Below are positions 49,554 through 57,638 of a stretch of DNA of 64,000 bases, in pieces (position 1 is the first letter of the stretch; each line of letters opens with the position of its first letter). A model generated the notes under the pieces. The model was not told where the DNA came from, made no database searches, and was given only the letters and a program-made list of their open reading frames with translations. The stretch spans positions 496,001 through 560,000 of the forward strand of contig JACPOK010000019.1 in assembly GCA_016191525.1 (NCBI GenBank), given 5' to 3'. This stretch comes from Burkholderiales bacterium (GTDB lineage: Bacteria; Pseudomonadota; Gammaproteobacteria; Burkholderiales; Burkholderiaceae_C). The position numbers were made by a program, and so were the translations under genes.

Positions 49554-50450
49554 ATGGCAGCAGTTATCTGTGGCTCCCTCGCCTTCGACACCATCATGAC
49601 TTTCGAGGGCCGCTTCTCGCAGCAGATCCTGCCCGACCAGCTGCACATCCTCAACGTGTCCTTCCTGGTCCCGGCGCTGCGGCGCGACTTCGGCGGCTGC
49701 GCGGGCAACATCGCCTACAGCCTCAAGCTGCTCGGCGGCAATCCGCTGCCCATGGCTACCGTGGGCAGTGACGGAGCCGAGTACATCGCCCGGCTCAAGA
49801 CACTGGGCATCAGCGCGGAATTCGTGCGGCAGGTGTCGGACACCTACACCGCGCAGGCGATGATCATGACGGACCTGGACAACAACCAGATCACCGCGTT
49901 CCACCCCGGCGCCATGATGCAGGCCCACATCACGAAAATCGCGGCGCGCGGCGACATCAAGCTGGGCATCATTTCGCCCGACGGGCGCGACGCCATGCTG
50001 GAGCATGCGCAGCAGTTCAAGGCGGCGGGCATCCCCTTCGTGTTCGATCCCGGCCAGGGCCTGCCCATGTTCGACGGCAAGGAGCTCGCCCATTTCATCG
50101 ACCAGTCCACCTGGGTCACGGTCAATGACTACGAAGGCAAGATGCTGAGCGAGCGCACCGGCCTGTCCAGCGCCGGGATTTCACGCCGTGTGCAGGGCCT
50201 GGTGGTGACGCTGGGCGGCGAGGGCTGCGAAGTATGGGTGGGCGGCGAAAAGACGGTGGTGCCGCCGGTCAAGGCGGGGGCCGTGGTGGACCCCACGGGT
50301 TGCGGGGATGCCTGGCGCGGCGCGCTGCTGCACGGGCTGGAGCAGGGCTGGGACCTGGCGCGCTGCGCCGCCCTGGGCAACCAGGTCGGCGCGATCAAGA
50401 TCGCCAGCCGCGGCCCGCAGAATTACACGCTGGAAGGCCTGAAAGCCTAG
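49554..50450 (+). CDS. PfkB-family carbohydrate kinase (adenosine kinase-like)
   Basis: A 298-residue PfkB/ribokinase-family kinase: VICGSLAFDTIMTF at the start, FGGCAGNIAYSLKLLGG (about residues 42-58), and the anion-hole/catalytic motif DPTGCGDAWRGALLHG near residue 245 with Asp as base. It resembles adenosine or ribokinase-like enzymes, but the exact substrate cannot be confirmed. ATG 49554 lies 23 bases after the zinc-ribbon gene; the longer frame upstream is a shadow. It is convergent with the following short-chain dehydrogenase, whose 3' end it overlaps by four bases. Confidence 0.85.
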   Translation: MAAVICGSLAFDTIMTFEGRFSQQILPDQLHILNVSFLVPALRRDFGGCAGNIAYSLKLLGGNPLPMATVGSDGAEYIARLKTLGISAEFVRQVSDTYTAQAMIMTDLDNNQITAFHPGAMMQAHITKIAARGDIKLGIISPDGRDAMLEHAQQFKAAGIPFVFDPGQGLPMFDGKELAHFIDQSTWVTVNDYEGKMLSERTGLSSAGISRRVQGLVVTLGGEGCEVWVGGEKTVVPPVKAGAVVDPTGCGDAWRGALLHGLEQGWDLARCAALGNQVGAIKIASRGPQNYTLEGLKA

Positions 50451-51214
50451 CCCCGGGCCAGCGTGACGCCGCCATCGACCACGATGGTCTGGCCCACCAC
50501 GTAGTCACCGGCGCGCGAGGCCAGGTAGATGGCCACGCCGGCCATGTCCTCGTCGGTGCCGATGCGGCGCGAGGGGATACGGCGGGCCACTTCGTCACCA
50601 TGGTCGCGCGCGTCCCGGTTCATTTCGGAGGCAAACGCACCGGGCGCGATGCCGCTCACCACGATGTTGTCCTGCACCAGCCGCAGCGACATGCGTTTGG
50701 TCAGGTGGATCAGGCCGGCCTTGCTGGCCGCGTAGGAATAGGTTTCCATCGGGTTGACCGACACGCCGTCGATCGAGGCGACGTTGATCACCTTGGCCGG
50801 TCGCGCCTTGCCACCGGCGCGCAGCTGCTCGTACAGCGCCTGGGTCAGGAAAAAGGGCGACTTGACGTTCAGGTCCATCACCTTGTCCCAGCCCTTTTCG
50901 GGGAAGGTATCGAAGCTTTCACCCCAGGCGGCGCCGGCGTTGTTCACCAGGATGTCGAGTGAGCCTTCCTTGGCGGCATAGGCGGTGGCCAGGGCCCTGG
51001 CGCCATCCACGGTGGAGACGTCGGCCGGCAGCGCGAAGCAGGGGCCCAGCGCGGAGAGCTCCTTGACCGCGTCGTCGCAGGCCGCGGCCTTGCGCGAGGA
51101 GATATAGACGCGCGCACCCTGGGTCAGGAAGCCCCTGGCAATCATCAGGCCGATGCCGCGGGAGCCGCCGGTCACCAATGCGGTGCGCCCCTGCAGGGAG
51201 AAAAGGTCTTTCAT
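50447..51214 (-). CDS. Short-chain dehydrogenase/reductase
   Basis: A 255-residue SDR with cofactor loop TGGSRGIG (about residues 15-22), NNAGAAWG (about 93), the active YSYAASKAG (Tyr/Lys about 160-164) and the C-terminal GQTIVVDGGVTLARG. It resembles gluconate or acyl-reductase-like enzymes; its substrate is unknown. ATG 51214 follows an extended frame whose extra N-terminal residues are not part of the fold. It is divergent from the secreted metallo-beta-lactamase-fold gene 150 bases away. Confidence 0.87.
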   Translation of the reverse strand: MKDLFSLQGRTALVTGGSRGIGLMIARGFLTQGARVYISSRKAAACDDAVKELSALGPCFALPADVSTVDGARALATAYAAKEGSLDILVNNAGAAWGESFDTFPEKGWDKVMDLNVKSPFFLTQALYEQLRAGGKARPAKVINVASIDGVSVNPMETYSYAASKAGLIHLTKRMSLRLVQDNIVVSGIAPGAFASEMNRDARDHGDEVARRIPSRRIGTDEDMAGVAIYLASRAGDYVVGQTIVVDGGVTLARG

Positions 51215-51364
51215 CGCTGTTCCTTGGAAGTACGGGCGCAAGGTTAGCCCAGGGGCCCGGGCCGCGCCAATCACATGGATGACAGCCCGCTGGTCAGGCG
51301 CCGATTGCAGCGCTACCATGATTCACGGCCCCGGCCAGTGGGCTGCCCCCAAGAGGAGAACGAC

Positions 51365-52816
51365 ATGTCATGGAATCCCGCGCTACGCCTTCTCATCGTG
51401 CCGGCCGCGGCGCTGCTGCTCGCTTCCTGCGCCAGCGTCGACCAGAGCGTGCTGCGCCAGGCCGACAAGGCCCTGGGCGGCGCCACCACGCTCAAGACAC
51501 TGCGTTTCGCGGGCAGCGGCACCGGCGCCACGTTCGGCCAGGCTTACCAGCCCGGCATGGCGTGGCCGCAGCTGACCTACAGCAGCTTCTCGCGGGTGCT
51601 GGATTTCGAGAATGAAGCCCTGCGTGAGGACTATGCCCGCGCCCGGGCGGAGCCCACCGGCGGCGGCGCCTTGCCGCTGATGGGCACGGGCGAGCAGCGC
51701 GGCACGGGCATGCTGCGCGGCACCTATGCCTGGAACATGGCCGGGCCCGCGCCGGTGGCATCGCCCCTGGCTGCGGATGGCCGCATCCACGACCTGTGGA
51801 CGTCGCCGCACGGCGTGATCCGCGCGGCCCTGAAAAACAAGGCGACGGTGCGGCCCGAGGGCGCGCGCTCCGTGGTCTCGTTCAGCGAGCCGGGGCGCTT
51901 CAGCGCCGTGGCCTGGATCAATGCGGAAGGCCTGGTCGAACGGGTCGACTCGGTCCAGCCCAACCCGGTGCTGGGCGACACCCAGACCGTCACGCTGTAT
52001 TCGGACTACCGGGATTTCGGTGGCGTGAAGTTCCCCACCCGCATCCGCCAGAACATGGGCGGATTCCCGGTGCTGGACCTGCAGGTGAAGGAGGTCGTCG
52101 CCAACCAGCCTTCGGGCATCGAAGTGCCGGCGCTGGTCACAGCCGCGGCCGAGCGCGTGACGGCGGAAAAAGTGGCCGACGGCGTCTGGTTCCTGGGCGG
52201 CGGATCGCACAACAGCGTTCTGGTCGAGATGAAGGACCACCTGATCCTGGTGGAAAGCCCGCTGTTCGACGGCCGGGCCCTGCCGGTGATCGCCGAGGCG
52301 AAGAAACTGGCGCCCGGCAAGGACATCCGATACGTGATCAATTCACACCACCACTTCGACCATGCCGGTGGCGTGCGTGCGGCCGCTGCCGAAGGCGCCA
52401 CCATCGTCACCAGCGAGCAGGCGCGGCCGTGGTTCGAGCGCGTGCTGGCCAACCCCAACGGCATCAGCCCCGATGCCCTGGCCAAGTCGGGCCGCAAGGC
52501 GGTGGTGACGGGCGTGAACGGCCAGCGCAGCTTCAGTGACGGCGCCCGCACGGTGGAGGTCTTCATGATCGAAGACAGCGTCCACGCGCAGGGCTTCATG
52601 ATGGTGTGGCTGCCGCGCGAACGGCTGCTGGTCGAGGCCGATGCCTACACGCCCGGCCCGCCGAACACGGCGCCGCCGCCGGTGGCCAACGCCAACAACG
52701 TCAACCTGGCGCAGAACATCGAGCGCATGAAGTTCAGTGTGGACCGCATCCTGCCGCTGCACGGCCGCGTGGTGCCGGTGGCCGAGCTCTACAACGCGAT
52801 CGGCCGCAAGCCCTGA
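51365..52816 (+). CDS. Exported metallo-beta-lactamase-fold hydrolase (lipoprotein)
   Basis: A 483-residue protein with a lipoprotein-type signal (lipobox LLAS-C at about residue 20) and an N-terminal accessory domain of about 260 residues. A metallo-beta-lactamase domain follows with NSHHHFDHAGG near residue 323, matching the zinc signature HxHxDH. The C-terminal region shows EADAYTPGPP and LPLHGRVVP. ATG 51365 has AAGAGGAGAA upstream. Members of this exported, large MBL group are of unknown substrate. It is convergent with the liv operon end (9-base gap). Confidence 0.82.
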   Translation: MSWNPALRLLIVPAAALLLASCASVDQSVLRQADKALGGATTLKTLRFAGSGTGATFGQAYQPGMAWPQLTYSSFSRVLDFENEALREDYARARAEPTGGGALPLMGTGEQRGTGMLRGTYAWNMAGPAPVASPLAADGRIHDLWTSPHGVIRAALKNKATVRPEGARSVVSFSEPGRFSAVAWINAEGLVERVDSVQPNPVLGDTQTVTLYSDYRDFGGVKFPTRIRQNMGGFPVLDLQVKEVVANQPSGIEVPALVTAAAERVTAEKVADGVWFLGGGSHNSVLVEMKDHLILVESPLFDGRALPVIAEAKKLAPGKDIRYVINSHHHFDHAGGVRAAAAEGATIVTSEQARPWFERVLANPNGISPDALAKSGRKAVVTGVNGQRSFSDGARTVEVFMIEDSVHAQGFMMVWLPRERLLVEADAYTPGPPNTAPPPVANANNVNLAQNIERMKFSVDRILPLHGRVVPVAELYNAIGRKP

Positions 52817-52825
52817 GCTCTGGCC

Positions 52826-53773
52826 TCAGGCGGCGCGGGCGCGCCGCCTGTCGCGCCAGGCCTGGATTTCACCGACCACGCCCTTGCGGAAGGCCAGCAC
52901 GCACACCACGAAGATCACGCCGATGATCACGTTGACCCAGGCGCCCACCTTGTCGGCCAGGAGGTCCTGCAGCGCCACCACCACGCCCGCGCCGAACACC
53001 GGGCCGAAAAAGGTGCCCACGCCGCCCAGCAGGCCCATCAGGATCACCTCGCCGGACATCGACCAGTGCACGTCGGTCAGCGTGGCAAAGCCCATCACCA
53101 GGGTCTTCAGGCCGCCGGCCAGGCCGGCCAGCACGGCCGACAGCACGAAGGCCACCAGCTTGTACTTGTCGACCTCGTAGCCCAGTGAAATGGCGCGGGG
53201 CTCGTTCTCGCGGATCATCTTGAGCACCTGGCCGAACGGCGAGGTCACGATGCGCGAGATGCCCAGGAAGCAGGCGATGAAGATCGCCGCCACCACGTAA
53301 TACATGGTGGTGTCCGATGCCAGCGGCAGCAGCCCGAGCAGGCTGCCGCGCGGCACGCCCTGCAGGCCGTCCTCGCCGCCCGTGAACGAGGCCTGCAGGC
53401 AGACGAAGTACACCATCTGCGCCATGGCCAGCGTGATCATCGCGAAGTAGATGCCCTGGCGGCGGATGGCCACCAGGCCGAACAGCAGGCCCAGGAACGC
53501 CGCCGCCACCACGCCGGCCAGGATGCCCAGCTCGGGCGACCAGCCGCCGGACTTGATGAACCAGCCGGTGACGTAGGCTGCGCTGCCGAAGAACGCGGCA
53601 TGGCCGAATGACAGCAAGCCGGTGAAGCCCAGCAACAGGTTGAACGCGCAGGCGAACAGGGCGAAGCACAGCAGCTTCATCACGAACACCGGGTACAGGC
53701 CCAGCAGCGGGGCGAGCAGCAGCAACGCGAGCAGCGCGCCGTAGGTGATGCGGGTGATCTTGCTTGAATGCAT
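52826..53773 (-). CDS. livM: Branched-chain amino acid ABC transporter permease LivM
   Basis: A 315-residue inner-membrane permease with about nine hydrophobic helices and the family motif AFNLLLGFTGLLSFGHAAFFGSAAY (about residues 41-65), typical of LivM. Together with LivH, LivG, LivF and the binding protein LivK it would import leucine, isoleucine, valine or similar ligands. It starts three bases after livH and is the last gene of the livGFKHM run. Confidence 0.9.
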   Translation of the reverse strand: MHSSKITRITYGALLALLLLAPLLGLYPVFVMKLLCFALFACAFNLLLGFTGLLSFGHAAFFGSAAYVTGWFIKSGGWSPELGILAGVVAAAFLGLLFGLVAIRRQGIYFAMITLAMAQMVYFVCLQASFTGGEDGLQGVPRGSLLGLLPLASDTTMYYVVAAIFIACFLGISRIVTSPFGQVLKMIRENEPRAISLGYEVDKYKLVAFVLSAVLAGLAGGLKTLVMGFATLTDVHWSMSGEVILMGLLGGVGTFFGPVFGAGVVVALQDLLADKVGAWVNVIIGVIFVVCVLAFRKGVVGEIQAWRDRRRARAA

Positions 53774-53776
53774 GGC

Positions 53777-54661
53777 TCAGGCCTCCTTGCCGAACAGGCC
53801 CGCGGGCCGCAGGATCAGCACGATGACCATCACCACGAACACCACCACGCTGGAGGCTTCGGGGTAGAACACCCGGGTCAGGCCTTCCACGACGCCCAGG
53901 CCCAGGCCGGTGATGATGGAGCCCATGATGGAGCCCATGCCGCCGATCACGACGACGGCAAACACGACGATGATCAGGTTGGAGCCCATCAGCGGGTTGA
54001 CCTGGATGATGGGCGCGGCAAGCACACCGGCCAGCGCGGCCAGGCCGGCGCCGGCGCCGTAGGTGAGCATCACCATCAGCGGAACGTTGACGCCGAAGGC
54101 CTGCACCAGCTTGGCGTTCTCGGTGCCGGCACGCAGGTAGGCGCCCAGCCGGGTGCGCTCGATCAGGAACCAGGTGCCCAGGCAGACCAGCAGCGATGCC
54201 AGCACCACGAAGGCGCGGTAGTTCGGCAGGACCATGAAGCCCAAATTGGTGGCGCCGGACAGAAGCTCCGGCACGGGATAGGACTGGCCCGACACGCCAT
54301 ACTGGTCGCGCAGCACGCCTTCAAAAATAAGGGAGAGGCCGAAAGTCAGCAGCAGCCCGTACAACGGGTCCAGCCCGTACAGGTGCTTGAGCATGGTCCG
54401 CTCGATGACGACCCCCAGCGCGCCCACCACAAGGGGCGCCAGGATGAGCGCGAACCAGTAGTTCACGCCCCACTTGTCCAGCATGATCCACGCGGCGAAC
54501 GCGCCCAGCATGTACAGCGCGCCGTGCGCGAAATTCACGATGTCCAGCAGGCCGAAGATCACGGCCAGGCCGAGGCTGAGCATGGCGTAGAACGCGCCAT
54601 TGACCAGCCCCAGCATCAGCTGGCCGAGAAACGCCTGGTGGGGAATGCCGAATATTTCCAT
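53777..54661 (-). CDS. livH: Branched-chain amino acid ABC transporter permease LivH
   Basis: A 294-residue permease with eight hydrophobic helices. LGLAVIFGLLDIVNFAHGALYMLGA (about residues 32-56) and the C-terminal GLGLGVVEGL are characteristic of LivH. It forms the permease heterodimer with LivM. It is 51 bases downstream of livK on the same strand. Confidence 0.9.
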   Translation of the reverse strand: MEIFGIPHQAFLGQLMLGLVNGAFYAMLSLGLAVIFGLLDIVNFAHGALYMLGAFAAWIMLDKWGVNYWFALILAPLVVGALGVVIERTMLKHLYGLDPLYGLLLTFGLSLIFEGVLRDQYGVSGQSYPVPELLSGATNLGFMVLPNYRAFVVLASLLVCLGTWFLIERTRLGAYLRAGTENAKLVQAFGVNVPLMVMLTYGAGAGLAALAGVLAAPIIQVNPLMGSNLIIVVFAVVVIGGMGSIMGSIITGLGLGVVEGLTRVFYPEASSVVVFVVMVIVLILRPAGLFGKEA

Positions 54662-54712
54662 AGGTGCGGGCGCCAGGCCGGCCCTTGCGGGCCGGCTCCT
54701 TGTGGTTTCAGA

Positions 54713-55912
54713 TCACTTCTTCAGCAGCGAGCACTTGGACTCGGCCGGCGTGGTGAAAGCCTGTTCGCCGGGAACCCTGGCGACCAGCTTGTAGTAGTCC
54801 CACGGGGTGGTGGAATCCTTGGCCGGCTTCACCTCGAACAGATACATGTCATGGATCATGCGGCCGTCGGCGCGAATCTGACCCTTGCTGTAGAAGTCGT
54901 CGAACTTCATGGTCTTGAGCGTGGACATGACCTTGTCCGCGTCCGTGGTGCCGGCAGTCTGCACGGCCTTCAGGTAGTTCATCGTGGCAGAGTAGTCAGC
55001 CGCGTGCAGGCTGGATGGCATGCGCTTGTACTTGTCGAAGAAGCGCTTGGCGAATTTGCGCGAGGCGTCGTCCTGGTTCCAGTACCAGCTGTCGGCCAGC
55101 TGCAGGCCCTCGGTATTGGACAGGCCCAGGCTGTGCACGTCGTTGATGAACACCAGCAGGCCGGCGACCTTCATGGTCTTGGTGATGCCGAATTCCTTGG
55201 CCGCCTTCATGGCGTTGGTGAAGTCACCGCCCGCATTGGCCATGGCCAGGATCTGTGCCTTGGAGCCTTGCGCCTGCAGCAGGAAGGACGAGAAGTCCGA
55301 CGCGTTCAGCGGGTGCTTGACCGAGCCGGCGACGGTGCCGCCGTTGGCCTTGACCACGTTGGTGGCGTCGGATTCGAGCGACGCGCCGAAGGCGTAGTCG
55401 GCCGTCAGGAAATACCAGCTCTTGTTGCCGGCCTTGACCAGCGCGTTGCCGGCCACCTTGGCCAGGGCCACGGTGTCATAGGCGTAGTGCACTGTATAGG
55501 GCGTGCAGTCTTCATTTGTGAGGCGGGCCGAGCCGGCGCCAATCGAGATGAAGGGGCGCTTCTTTTCCTGGGCGACCTTGGCCATGGCCAGGTTGGTGCC
55601 GGAGGACGTGCCGCCGATCAGCATGGCCAGGTTGTCCTTGTCGATCCATTCGCGGGCCTTGGAGCTGGCGACGTCGGCCTTGTTCTGGTGGTCGGCGGAC
55701 AGCACTTCCACCGGGCGCCCCAGCACCTTGCCGCCGAAGTCCTGGACGGCCCATTTGGCCATTTCGACGCCCGCAGGACCGTCGATATCGGCGTACAGGC
55801 TGGCCATGTCGGTGATGAAGCCGATCCGCACGGGACCGGTTTGGGTCTGGGCGACCGCGGCAAAGCTGCCGAGGCCGACGGCCAGTGCTGCAACGAGGGT
55901 TTTGAGTTTCAT
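54713..55912 (-). CDS. livK: Branched-chain amino acid-type periplasmic binding protein LivK
   Basis: A 399-residue type I periplasmic binding protein. The signal peptide ends near VAALAVGLGSFAAVAQ; the mature start GPVRIGFITDMASLYADIDG and GGTSSGTNLAMAKVAQEKKRP follow. The C-terminal CSLLKK carries a Cys that may pair. It presents the substrate to LivH/LivM. The actual ligand may be a branched-chain amino acid, an amide, urea or an aromatic, since this family is broad. ATG 55912 sits at the signal peptide, 40 bases after the stop of livF. Confidence 0.87.
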   Translation of the reverse strand: MKLKTLVAALAVGLGSFAAVAQTQTGPVRIGFITDMASLYADIDGPAGVEMAKWAVQDFGGKVLGRPVEVLSADHQNKADVASSKAREWIDKDNLAMLIGGTSSGTNLAMAKVAQEKKRPFISIGAGSARLTNEDCTPYTVHYAYDTVALAKVAGNALVKAGNKSWYFLTADYAFGASLESDATNVVKANGGTVAGSVKHPLNASDFSSFLLQAQGSKAQILAMANAGGDFTNAMKAAKEFGITKTMKVAGLLVFINDVHSLGLSNTEGLQLADSWYWNQDDASRKFAKRFFDKYKRMPSSLHAADYSATMNYLKAVQTAGTTDADKVMSTLKTMKFDDFYSKGQIRADGRMIHDMYLFEVKPAKDSTTPWDYYKLVARVPGEQAFTTPAESKCSLLKK

Positions 55913-55952
55913 TAGCGTCTCCTGGATAGAACGAGTGGGTGAAAGTCGGGCG

Positions 55953-56657
55953 CTACACGCCCAGGTATTCCTGCAGCATGGCCATGTTGTCGGCCAGTTC
56001 GCGCTGCGCAAACTGCTTGACGATGCTGCCGTGCTCCATGATGTAGAAGCGGTCGGCCAGCGGCGCGGCGAAGCGGAAGTTCTGCTCCACTAGCACGATG
56101 GTGTAGCCCTTGGCCTTGAGCGTGCGGATCATCTCGGCGAGCTTTTGCACGATGACGGGCGCCAGGCCTTCTGAGATCTCGTCCAGCAGCAGCAGGCGCG
56201 CGCCGGTGCGCAGGATGCGCGCCACCGCCAGCATCTGCTGCTCGCCGCCCGACAGGCGCGTGCCGGGGCTGGCCGCGCGCTCCTTCAGGTTGGGGAACAT
56301 CAGGTAAATCTCTTCCACGCTCATGCCGCCGGGGCCGATCACGGGCGGCAGCATCAGGTTTTCCTCGGCCGAGAGGCTGGCGAAGATGCCGCGCTCTTCC
56401 GGGCAGTAGCCCACGCCCAGCCGCGCCACCTTGTGCGGGGGCAGCTTGATGGCTTCCTCGCCGTTGATGCGGATGGAACCCTTGCGCGCTCCGGTCAGGC
56501 CCACGATGGCGCGCATGGTGGTGGTGCGGCCGGCGCCATTGCGCCCCAGGATGCAGACCACTTCGCCTTCGTTCACCGACAGGTCCACCCCGTGCAGGAT
56601 GTGCGACTCGCCGTACCAGGCGTTCAGGCCCTCGATTTTCAGGAGTTCCCTGGACAT
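55953..56657 (-). CDS. livF: Branched-chain amino acid ABC transporter ATPase LivF (Walker A Arg variant)
   Basis: A 234-residue ATPase with the LivF signature LSGGEQQMLAVARIL (about residues 137-151), Walker B LLLLDEISEGLAP and a Q-loop region. The Walker A is GRNGAGRTTT, with Arg in place of the usual Lys. As I recall this variant occurs in other LivF proteins, but it is worth noting for ATP hydrolysis. It pairs with LivG. It starts one base into the livG stop (overlap of three bases). Confidence 0.9.
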   Translation of the reverse strand: MSRELLKIEGLNAWYGESHILHGVDLSVNEGEVVCILGRNGAGRTTTMRAIVGLTGARKGSIRINGEEAIKLPPHKVARLGVGYCPEERGIFASLSAEENLMLPPVIGPGGMSVEEIYLMFPNLKERAASPGTRLSGGEQQMLAVARILRTGARLLLLDEISEGLAPVIVQKLAEMIRTLKAKGYTIVLVEQNFRFAAPLADRFYIMEHGSIVKQFAQRELADNMAMLQEYLGV

Positions 56658-57430
56658 CAGTGCGCTCCCTGCGGGGCGGCGTCGCTCGTGCCCATGTAGG
56701 CCTCGATCACCAGCGGGTTGGCCGAGACTTCGGCGTAGGGGCCGTCGGCGATGATGGCGCCGCGCTGCAGCACGGTGATGCGGTCGGCGATCGACGACAC
56801 CACGTTCATGTTGTGCTCCACCATCAGGATGGTGCGGCCGGCGGAGACCTTCTTGATCAGCTCGGTCACCCGGTGCACGTCCTCGTGACCCATGCCCTGG
56901 GTGGGCTCGTCCAGCAGCATCAGGTCGGGTTCGAGGGCCATGGTGGTGGCCAGTTCCAGGGCGCGCTTGCGGCCATAGGGCAGGTTCACCGTCAGTTCGT
57001 CGGCGAAGCCCTGAAGGTCCACGGCGGCCAGCAGCTCGCGGGCCCGCTCATGCAGGGGGAACAGGGTTTTCTCGGGCTTCCAGAAATGGAAGGAGTTGCC
57101 CATGTTGCGCTGCAGCGCGGCACGCACGTTTTCCAGCACGGTCATGTGCGGGAAAACGGCCGAAATCTGAAACGAGCGGACGATGCCGCGGCGCGCGGTC
57201 TGGGCCGGCTTTTCGTGGGTAATGTCCACGCCGTTGTAGGTAATCGTGCCCGAGGTCGGGTGCAGGAACTTGGTGAGCAGGTTGAAGAACGTGGTTTTGC
57301 CCGCGCCGTTGGGGCCGATCAGCGCATGGATGTGGCCGCGGCGAACCTTCAGGTCCACCTTGTTGACGGCGACGAAGCCCTTGAACTCCTTGGTCAAGCC
57401 CTTCGTCTCGAGAATGAACTCAGCTGCCAA
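56657..57430 (-). CDS. livG: Branched-chain amino acid ABC transporter ATPase LivG
   Basis: A 257-residue ATPase with canonical Walker A GPNGAGKTTFF (about residues 38-48), signature LPYGRKRALELATTMAL and Walker B LMLLDEPTQGM. It is the first gene of the livGFKHM operon. TTG 57430 is chosen: GGAG lies eight bases upstream and the product begins AAEFILETKGLTKEFKGF. The frame continues to 57478, but that N-terminal stretch is not conserved-looking. The TTG start is inferred. Confidence 0.87.
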   Translation of the reverse strand: MAAEFILETKGLTKEFKGFVAVNKVDLKVRRGHIHALIGPNGAGKTTFFNLLTKFLHPTSGTITYNGVDITHEKPAQTARRGIVRSFQISAVFPHMTVLENVRAALQRNMGNSFHFWKPEKTLFPLHERARELLAAVDLQGFADELTVNLPYGRKRALELATTMALEPDLMLLDEPTQGMGHEDVHRVTELIKKVSAGRTILMVEHNMNVVSSIADRITVLQRGAIIADGPYAEVSANPLVIEAYMGTSDAAPQGAH

Positions 57431-57520
57431 ATCACGCTCCTGCGGTGGTTCCCGGCGTGGACCGGCGGCCCACTGCAAAGATGGCGAATGCTATGGACGC
57501 ATGCTGCGCTGCGGTAGGGG

Positions 57521-57540
57521 GTAAAACCTTAGGTAGTTTT
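57521..57540. promoter_or_regulatory. Palindrome-like element upstream of livG
   Basis: GTAAAACCTTAGGTAGTTTT lies about 90 bases upstream of livG, in the gap between icmF and the liv operon. AAAAC and GTTTT flank a CCTTAGG-like centre. It may be an operator or part of the promoter. The remaining 208-base gap (57431-57638) has no gene that I can see. Confidence 0.45.
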
Positions 57541-57638
57541 GCGTGACTGTCCGCGGCTCTTCCCGGGCGAGCCATCCGCCGCGCATTTCGCTGTCAGAAA
57601 GCTGACTGCCGCCGGCCACGCCGGCAGGCAATCGGCCG

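Noticed and set aside
53768-55915. Plus-strand open frame of 715 codons opposite livH and livK
   Set aside because: Antisense shadow of well-conserved transporter genes.
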